DNA from: Leifsonia aquatica H1aii
GTDB lineage: Bacteria > Actinomycetota > Actinomycetes > Actinomycetales > Microbacteriaceae
Direction: 5' to 3'
Length of the DNA stretch: 64,000 bases
Assembly: GCF_000633535.1 (NCBI RefSeq)
Contig: NZ_AYMR01000009.1
Coordinates: 1 to 64,000, forward strand
Shown: positions 58,336 through 64,000 of the stretch, in pieces
How the letters are laid out: each line of letters starts with the position of its first letter
How positions within the stretch are numbered: position 1 is the first letter of the stretch
Translations under genes and position numbers: made by a program
The notes under the pieces: model-generated
Seen by the model: only the letters and a program-made list of their open reading frames with translations
Databases searched by the model: none
What the model was told of the DNA's origin: nothing

Positions 58336-59340
58336 CTAGTGAACCACCGCCGCCCGCCGCCCGGCCAGCCCCTGGCGCGCGGTCTCCAGCGCAGCCGGGT
58401 CCGCCCCGGCCCCCTCGAGCGCGAGCAGCGCGGCGCCGAGGATCGGAGCAGCCGTGACCAGCTCGATGCTGGCCAGCGGGGCGCGCTCGGCGAGCAGCCG
58501 CTCGATGCCGCCGAGCAGTCGGGCGTCGCGGGAGCCGATGACGCCTCCGCCGAGCACGACCGGCACGGACCGCTCCAGCAGGGACAGCCGTCGCAGGGTG
58601 GTCGCGGCGAAGGCCACGATCTCCTCCGCCTGACGGTCGACGAGTCCGCCGGCCACCGCGTCGCCGTCGTTCGCGCAGGCGAACACCGCGGGGGCGATGC
58701 GGGCGAGGTCGGCGTTGGGCACGCGTCCGAAGTGCAGGGCCTCGATCACCGCCTGGACGTCGCCCAGCCCGAAGACGGCGGGGACGGCGCCGGTCAGCAC
58801 CGTGGCGGGTCCGCGGCCGTCGACCGCGCGTGCGGCGTGCCACAGGGCCTGCTCGCCCAGGTGCCAGCCGCCGCCCCAGTCGCCGGAGGTCATGCCGAGT
58901 GAGGGATACCGGACCACCTCGCCGTCGGCGCGCACGCCGACGCAGTTGATGCCCGTCCCGCAGACGACCGCGACCGCGTCGGGTTCGCTGGTGCCGGCGC
59001 GCAGCAGCGCGAACAGATCGTTGTCGACCACGGCGTCCGCCCACGCGTAGCCGGCGATGCCCGCCCGGAACGCGGCCACCTCGGGGGGCAGGTCGAGACC
59101 GGAGAGGTAGATCCCGGCGTTCGCGATCGGCCGCGGCCCGGTCTGCTCGAGCAGGCGCTCGATGAGATCGTCGACCAGACGGGCGGAGGCGTCCATCCCG
59201 ATCAGGTGCGGGCTGGAGGTCCCCGCGCGCGCGGTCGCCGCGATCGTGCCGTCGAGCTCGAGGGCGACCGCGTCGGTCTTGGAGCCGCCGCCGTCGACCG
59301 CGATCGCGATCGGGCGGCCGGCGCCGGTCAGCGCGCCCAC
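58336..59340 (-). CDS. BadF/BadG-type N-acetylglucosamine (amino-sugar) kinase
   Basis: A 334-residue ASKHA kinase. The phosphate-1 loop is AVDGGGSKTDAVAL, phosphate-2 VVCGTGINCVGV, and the adenosine loop is VVLGGGVIGS. GlcNAc and glucosamine kinases of this family are close relatives. The GTG at 59340 overlaps the glycosidase gene by 13 bases, so they are coupled and should act in one pathway. Confidence 0.87.
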   Translation of the reverse strand: MGALTGAGRPIAIAVDGGGSKTDAVALELDGTIAATARAGTSSPHLIGMDASARLVDDLIERLLEQTGPRPIANAGIYLSGLDLPPEVAAFRAGIAGYAWADAVVDNDLFALLRAGTSEPDAVAVVCGTGINCVGVRADGEVVRYPSLGMTSGDWGGGWHLGEQALWHAARAVDGRGPATVLTGAVPAVFGLGDVQAVIEALHFGRVPNADLARIAPAVFACANDGDAVAGGLVDRQAEEIVAFAATTLRRLSLLERSVPVVLGGGVIGSRDARLLGGIERLLAERAPLASIELVTAAPILGAALLALEGAGADPAALETARQGLAGRRAAVVH

Positions 59341-60599
59341 GCGAGGTGCTCCCGGTTGCCGGCGATGAGGAGGTCGGTGAGCTTCTCGGCCCGGTCGTAC
59401 TGGCCGACGAGGGGGTGCGCCAGCATCGCCCGCACGACACGGTCGCGGCCGCCGTGCACAGCGGCATCGAGGGCGAGCCGCTCGTATCCGGCGACGTGCG
59501 ACACCAGCCCGCGGATGTCGTCCGGCAGGGGATCGATCGGCAGGGCCGTCAGACCGGCGGCGTCGACGGTGGCGGGCACCTCGATCACATGATCGTCCGG
59601 GAGGAAGGGCAGCGAGCCGTCGTTGCGCAGATTGACCACCTGCACGTCGCCGCGGTCGCTCGTGAGCGATGCGATCAGGTCGACGGCGGCCTCCGAGTAG
59701 AACGCGCCGCCGCGCTGCGCCAGCTGCTCCGGCTTGGTGTCGACCGCCGGGTCCGCATAGAGGGCCAGCAGCTCGCGTTCGACGCGCTGCACGGCCTCGG
59801 CACGGGTGGGCGCGTCGAGCTGTTCGCGCAGCACCTGGTCGTGCGCGTAGTAGTAGCGCAGGTAGTAGCTGGGCACGTTCCCGAGCAGCGAGATCAGGGA
59901 GGCGGGCAGCTCGATCTCCTCCGCCAGCTCGGCCAGGTGGGTGCCGAGGAGCGCCGGAAGGGCGTCGCGGGTCCCTGCGCCGTCCGCGACGGTGACCGAG
60001 CGCTCCCAGGTGAGGTGGTTGAGGCCGACATGCCCCAGCTGCACCTGTGTGTGGTCGACGCCCAGGAGGTTCGCGAACCGGCGCTGGAACCCGATCGCGA
60101 CGTTGCAGAGCCCGACGGCGCGGTGTCCCTCGTTCAGCAGCGCGCGGGTCACGATCCCGACCGGGTTGGTGAAGTCGACGATCCAGGCGTCGGGCTTGGC
60201 GTGCTTCCGAACGACGTCGGCCACACTCAGCACGACCGGGACGGTGCGCAGCGCCTTGGCGAATCCGCCCGGTCCCGTGGTCTCCTGGCCGATGCAGCCG
60301 CACTCGTGCGGGAAGGTCTCGTCGCCGTGCCGGGCCGCCTGGCCGCCGACGCGCAGCTGCAGCAGCACGGCGTCGGCATCGGCGACGCCCGCGACCAGGT
60401 CGGAGGTGGGCACGATCCTCCCGGTGTGCCCGGCGGCGCGGAACATCCGCTCGCTCATCCCGCCCACCAGGCGGAGACGCTCGGGGTCGGTGTCGACCAG
60501 CCAGAGCTCTTCGATCGGGAGCACGTCGCGCATCCGCGCGAACCCGTCGATCAATTCGGGGGTGTAGGTGGACCCGCCGCCCACGACTGCCAGTTTCAA
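59328..60599 (-). CDS. GH4 family 6-phospho-beta-glucosidase-like enzyme
   Basis: A 423-residue NAD- and Mn-dependent glycosidase. VVGGGSTYTPELI binds NAD; VGLCNVAIGF has the metal-binding Cys and HVGLNHLTWE the metal-binding His; DFTNPVGIVTRAL is conserved. It cleaves phosphorylated glucosides by a redox mechanism. The start is TTG at 60599, with AAGGGA 9 bases before. The upstream transporter is ABC, not PTS, so phosphorylation must come from a kinase such as the next gene. Confidence 0.9.
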   Translation of the reverse strand: MKLAVVGGGSTYTPELIDGFARMRDVLPIEELWLVDTDPERLRLVGGMSERMFRAAGHTGRIVPTSDLVAGVADADAVLLQLRVGGQAARHGDETFPHECGCIGQETTGPGGFAKALRTVPVVLSVADVVRKHAKPDAWIVDFTNPVGIVTRALLNEGHRAVGLCNVAIGFQRRFANLLGVDHTQVQLGHVGLNHLTWERSVTVADGAGTRDALPALLGTHLAELAEEIELPASLISLLGNVPSYYLRYYYAHDQVLREQLDAPTRAEAVQRVERELLALYADPAVDTKPEQLAQRGGAFYSEAAVDLIASLTSDRGDVQVVNLRNDGSLPFLPDDHVIEVPATVDAAGLTALPIDPLPDDIRGLVSHVAGYERLALDAAVHGGRDRVVRAMLAHPLVGQYDRAEKLTDLLIAGNREHLAWAR

Positions 60600-60603
60600 C
60601 GCG

Positions 60604-61524
60604 TTATCCCTTCACGCCGGTCAGAGTGATGCCCTCCACGAAGACGCGTTGGGCGAAGAAGAAGATGATCACGACGGGGATGGTGACGAGCATGGTCATC
60701 GCCATCGTCAGCCCCCAGTCGGTCCCGTGGACACCGCGGAACGAGGCGAGTCCGTACGCGACGGGCCACGAGGCGGGGTTCTCGGAGGTGTAGAGCAGCG
60801 GCCCGTAATAGTCGTTCCACGAGTTGAAGAACATGAAGATGGCGGTCGCCGCGATCCCGGGCTTGGCCATCGGCAGCACGACCCGCCACAGCACGCCGAA
60901 CTCCCCGTTGCCGTCGATGCGGGCCGCGTCGGCGTACTCGCTCGGGATGGTGAGGAAGAACTGGCGCAGCAAGAAGATCGAGAACGCGTCCCCGAGCAGG
61001 TTGGGCAGGATGAGCGGCCAGAGCGTGCCGGTGAGGCCGAGTTGCGACCACATCACGTAGATCGGGATGGCCGTCACCTGAGGTGGCAGCAGCATCGCCA
61101 CGATGATGACGGTGAACAGCGCCCCCGATCCGCGGAACTTGATCTTGGCGAGCGCATAGGCCGCCGGCACGCTGGAGACCAGCATGAACACGGTGGCGAG
61201 CACCGCGTAGAGGGCCGAGTTGCCGAACCACTGCGCCAGGGGGACGGTGGTGAACACCTTCGTGTAGTTGTCCCAGGCGAAGGGCTGCGGCCAGAGCGAT
61301 GCGGTCAGGGTCTGCTGGCTCGACATCAGCGAGGTGAGCAGGACGAACACGACCGGCGCGAGGAACAGCACGGCCAGGACCAGCAGCACGGCGTGCTCGG
61401 CGATCCAGCCCAGGATCCGACGCGTGCGCAGCGACCGCGGGGTGGGGATCCGGCGGTTCGGCGCCGCCGGGCGGCCGGAGGAGGGCCTGGTCAGCGGGGG
61501 AGTGGAGGAGGTGGCGGTGGTCAT
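60604..61524 (-). CDS. Sugar ABC transporter permease (MalG type)
   Basis: A 306-residue membrane protein with six segments. The coupling loop is in EYADAARIDGNGEFGVLWRVVLPMAKPG. It forms a channel with the MalF-type gene, which it overlaps by 4 bases. A basic, proline-rich N-terminus of about 30 residues precedes the first helix. Confidence 0.92.
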   Translation of the reverse strand: MTTATSSTPPLTRPSSGRPAAPNRRIPTPRSLRTRRILGWIAEHAVLLVLAVLFLAPVVFVLLTSLMSSQQTLTASLWPQPFAWDNYTKVFTTVPLAQWFGNSALYAVLATVFMLVSSVPAAYALAKIKFRGSGALFTVIIVAMLLPPQVTAIPIYVMWSQLGLTGTLWPLILPNLLGDAFSIFLLRQFFLTIPSEYADAARIDGNGEFGVLWRVVLPMAKPGIAATAIFMFFNSWNDYYGPLLYTSENPASWPVAYGLASFRGVHGTDWGLTMAMTMLVTIPVVIIFFFAQRVFVEGITLTGVKG

Positions 61525-62504
61525 TGCGCGCCTTCCGGGGTGAACGCCTTGAATCGGCGCAGGATGAGGATGAGCAGGACGGCCGCCACGACGAACAGCA
61601 GCACGGCGAGGGCCGAGGCGTAGCCGAGCTGGTACGTGCCGAAGCCGCGCACGTAGAGCCACTGGGTGTAGGTCAGCAGGGAGCCGTCGGGGTAGCCGAG
61701 GTTGTTGCTGATGCCCTCCCCGACGACGGCTTTCCCGGAGGCCACGGAGGAGGCGACCGCCGCCTCCGTGAAGTACTGGATGGCCGCGATCACTCCCGTC
61801 ACCGCCGCGAACAGCAGCACGGGGGAGATGCTCGGCATCGTGATGAAGCGCACCTTCTGCACCCCGTTGGCGCCGTCGAGGGAGGCCGCCTCGTACTGGT
61901 CCTTCGGCACGTCGAGCAGCGCCGCCAGGAAGATGATCATGACGTCGCCCATCACCCAGATGCCGAGCAGCACCAGCGAGGGTTTCGACCAGGCCGGGTC
62001 GTTGAACCAGAGCGGTCCCTTGATCCCGAACCAGGCGAGCACCTGGTTGACCGGTCCGGTGCCCGGGTTGAAAAGGAAGACGAAGGAGACCACGCTCGCG
62101 ACCGGTGGCACCAGCGCGGGCAGGTAGAACACCGTGCGCCAGAAACCGGAGGCCCGCTTCGCCCGGGCGAGGAGGCCCGCGATCAGCAGGGCGAACACGG
62201 TCTTCACCGGCACCCAGATCACCACGAACCACAGTGTGTTCAGGGTGGCCTTCCACACGTTCGGGTCCTGGGTGAACAGGTACTCGTAGTTGCGCAGCCC
62301 GATCCACTGCGGCGCCGACACGAGGTCGTAGCGGGTGAACGAGTAGTAGACGGACGCGATCAGCGGGTACACGAAGAAGATCGCGAGGCCCAGCAGCGCC
62401 GGCGCCAGCAGGGCGAGCGTGACCAGGTTGCGGCGCCGGCGCGAGCGGGAGGACCGCACGGGGCGGGCGGTGGCCCGCCCCGTGCGTTCGATGGCGGACG
62501 TCAT
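61521..62504 (-). CDS. Sugar ABC transporter permease (MalF type)
   Basis: A 327-residue membrane protein with six segments, starting ATARPVRSSRSRRRRNLVTL and continuing into the first helix. The coupling loop is in DQYEAASLDGANGVQKVRFITMPSISPV. It works with the MalG-type permease. No ATPase is encoded in the window, so a shared MsiK-like ATPase elsewhere is expected. One base separates it from the binding-protein stop. Confidence 0.92.
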   Translation of the reverse strand: MTSAIERTGRATARPVRSSRSRRRRNLVTLALLAPALLGLAIFFVYPLIASVYYSFTRYDLVSAPQWIGLRNYEYLFTQDPNVWKATLNTLWFVVIWVPVKTVFALLIAGLLARAKRASGFWRTVFYLPALVPPVASVVSFVFLFNPGTGPVNQVLAWFGIKGPLWFNDPAWSKPSLVLLGIWVMGDVMIIFLAALLDVPKDQYEAASLDGANGVQKVRFITMPSISPVLLFAAVTGVIAAIQYFTEAAVASSVASGKAVVGEGISNNLGYPDGSLLTYTQWLYVRGFGTYQLGYASALAVLLFVVAAVLLILILRRFKAFTPEGAQ

Positions 62505-62505
62505 C

Positions 62506-63837
62506 TCACGGACCGGTGGTCAGCGCGAGCGCGTCGTTGATCTGCTTGTCGACGTCCTTCAGCCCCGCCTGGAGGTCGCCGCCCTGGCTCTGGTACTTGT
62601 TCCAGAAGTCCTGGAACGAGTTCTGGTAGCCGGCGCCGAGCGGGCTGGCCGGTGTGGTCTGCACGTTCTTGTCCGACGAGATGTCGAGGAAGGTCTTGAA
62701 CTGCTCGGACACCTCGAGCTTCGGCGAGGCGAGCGCGTCCTTCGTCGTCGGCACGTTCTTCAGGCCGTTGGCCAGCTTGACGACCGCGTCCGTGTCGGTG
62801 GTGAGGTACTTCAGCAGCGCCCAGGCCAGTTCCGGCTGCTTCGAGCCCTTCGAGATGCCGATGATGTTGCCGGTGATGTAGCCGCCACCGTAGAGGTCGG
62901 TGTGGTCGTCCGCGGTCGGGAACGGCGCCGTGCCGTAGTCGAGGTCCTTCGCCTGGTCGGCGATGAACGCCGTGCGGTACTCGCCGTCCAGGTTCATGGC
63001 GACCTGGCCGGTCTGGAACGCGTTGTCGGCCGAGAACTCCTGGCCGAGGCCGGAGGTGAAGGCGTTCAGCTTGTCCCAGCCGATCTTCTGGACGTAGGCC
63101 CGCTGCCACTGGATCAGCTCGCTCCAGCCCGGGCTGGACGAGATCGCGCTCGTGCCGTCGTCCTTCAGCCACTTCGCGCCGGCCGCGGGGCCGTAGTGGG
63201 CGGCCGAGTTCTCGTACCAGCCCATGGTCGGGTTGAAGCCGAGTGTCTTGATCGAGCCGTCGGCGTTGAAGGTGGTGAGCTTGTCCGCCATGGCCTCCAG
63301 CTCGGAGAGGGTCTTCGGCGGTTCGGTGTAGCCGGCGGCCTGCAGCAGGGCCTTGTTGAAGTACAGGCCGTAGACGTCGGCGAGCATCGGCATCGCGCAG
63401 CGCGTGCCCTTGAACTCGGTGTACGACTTCACGGTGTCGGAGAACTGGCTCATGTCGACGCCGTCGCGCTCGATGACCTTGTTGAGGCTGCGGAACGCGC
63501 CGTTGGAGCAGAAGTTGCCGACGATGTCGGTGGAGTAGGAGAGGCCGACGTCGACCTTGCTCCCGGTGGCGATGGCCTTCTGCAGCTTCTCGTCGTCCTG
63601 GCCCGAGTGGACCTCGACTTTGACCTTGGGGTTCTTCTTCTCGAAGTCATCGACGACCGACTGGATGACGTCGGCCTCCCGGTCGGAGAAGAAGTGCCAG
63701 AACGAGACGGTCCCGGAGAGCTCCTTCGGGGTGGTGTCGGCGAACGAGGTGCCGCTGGAGCCGCCGGAGCAGCCGGCGAGCGTGAGCGCTGCGGCCGCGG
63801 CGATGCCGACGGCGGCGACGAGGTGACGGTGTTTCAC
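62506..63837 (-). CDS. Sugar ABC transporter substrate-binding lipoprotein
   Basis: A 443-residue extracellular family 1 solute-binding protein. The lipobox LTLAGC gives lipidated Cys23. GTVSFWHFFSDREADV and YYNKALL-type blocks (LYFNKALLQAAGY) are typical. The GTG at 63837 is chosen because GAGGAA lies 7 bases before it; the in-frame GTG at 63852 lacks a site. First visible gene of the sugar operon, which runs through the permeases, GH4 enzyme, kinase and perhaps pcm. Confidence 0.92.
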   Translation of the reverse strand: MKHRHLVAAVGIAAAAALTLAGCSGGSSGTSFADTTPKELSGTVSFWHFFSDREADVIQSVVDDFEKKNPKVKVEVHSGQDDEKLQKAIATGSKVDVGLSYSTDIVGNFCSNGAFRSLNKVIERDGVDMSQFSDTVKSYTEFKGTRCAMPMLADVYGLYFNKALLQAAGYTEPPKTLSELEAMADKLTTFNADGSIKTLGFNPTMGWYENSAAHYGPAAGAKWLKDDGTSAISSSPGWSELIQWQRAYVQKIGWDKLNAFTSGLGQEFSADNAFQTGQVAMNLDGEYRTAFIADQAKDLDYGTAPFPTADDHTDLYGGGYITGNIIGISKGSKQPELAWALLKYLTTDTDAVVKLANGLKNVPTTKDALASPKLEVSEQFKTFLDISSDKNVQTTPASPLGAGYQNSFQDFWNKYQSQGGDLQAGLKDVDKQINDALALTTGP

Positions 63838-63926
63838 GGGTGGTTTCCTCACTGATTCCGGTCGTGATGCAGGTGGACGGTGCGTGGTGGGTGGAGCCTG
63901 GTGCCTGGTGCGGGAGGAGCGGTGCC

Positions 63927-64000
63927 CTAGACGGTGATCCGGGACACTTCGGCGAAGAGCGCGCCGCGCACCTCGCCGAGGAGGTGCTCCCGCGCCCCGC
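63927..64000 (-). CDS. Partial gene, C-terminal end only
   Basis: The last 23 codons of a minus-strand gene (ending REHLLGEVRGALFAEVSRITV, stop TAG at 63929-63927) can be read before the window edge. It lies 90 bases upstream of the sugar-binding protein. The fragment is too short to assign to a family; from position it may be a regulator or glycosidase of the same sugar system. Confidence 0.5.
   Translation of the reverse strand, partial: GAREHLLGEVRGALFAEVSRITV

Noticed and set aside
1-64000. Mobile element, prophage or integrative island boundaries
   Set aside because: No integrase, transposase, phage structural gene or tRNA with flanking direct repeat was seen in the window.

Overview
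The window is a very GC-rich, gene-dense stretch of an actinobacterial chromosome, most likely from the family Microbacteriaceae (Leifsonia or a close relative). The evidence is many GTG starts, ATGA/GTGA overlaps between genes, a DtxR/IdeR-type iron box, an LAXTG (sortase E type) surface protein, a split LigD-like DNA repair pair and a homoprotocatechuate dioxygenase of the Brevibacterium type. The genus is an inference. I saw no tRNA, rRNA, CRISPR array, IS element or prophage, and only one intergenic stretch of about 300 bases (18945-19245, a promoter region).

Layout. (1) 1-8845, minus strand: an operon of NCS1 permease, hydantoinase/oxoprolinase-like protein, three consecutive DUF917 (S-methyl thiohydantoin desulfurase-like) proteins and a PucR regulator, followed by a truncated zinc alcohol dehydrogenase. 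It looks like uptake and breakdown of a hydantoin-like heterocycle. (2) 9.0-9.8 kb: a DUF1778/GNAT toxin-antitoxin pair. (3) 9.9-12.2 kb: Nudix hydrolase, DUF1345 membrane protein, isochorismatase-like hydrolase and a lipoprotein. (4) 12.4-18.9 kb, minus: homoprotocatechuate meta-cleavage genes (HpaH, HpaI, an FAH-RraA fusion, GntR, HpaE, HpaD). (5) 19.2-26.9 kb, plus: a peptide-type ABC importer translationally coupled to a sulfatase with no visible signal peptide. (6) 27.0-28.3 kb: a glycine-rich LAATG surface protein. (7) 28.3-43.3 kb: alcohol dehydrogenase, two unusual aldo/keto reductases, three alpha/beta hydrolases, an SDR, a methyltransferase-like protein, a metallo-beta-lactamase-fold hydrolase, two amidohydrolases, a MoaF-like protein, an MFS exporter and a TetR regulator; an IclR regulator follows at 43.5-44.2 kb. 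(8) 44.2-58.3 kb: mostly housekeeping and stress genes: LigD-like polymerase and ligase, an iron-regulated siderophore-interacting protein, a flavin disulfide reductase, enoyl-CoA hydratase, an arginase-family protein, PspA, a TPM-domain protein, a glutamine amidotransferase and Pcm. (9) 58.3-64 kb, minus: a sugar ABC importer with a GH4 glycosidase and a BadF-type sugar kinase.

How it may work together. The importer/sulfatase operon is divergent from the hpa operon. It shares a TGTAGAA-containing promoter element with three divergent promoter regions at 33.7, 36.2 and 38.1 kb. This suggests one regulon of about 20 kb for taking in an oxygenated, possibly sulfated and esterified compound and trimming it by desulfation, ester hydrolysis and redox steps, perhaps into the homoprotocatechuate pathway. 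The substrate is not identifiable from sequence.
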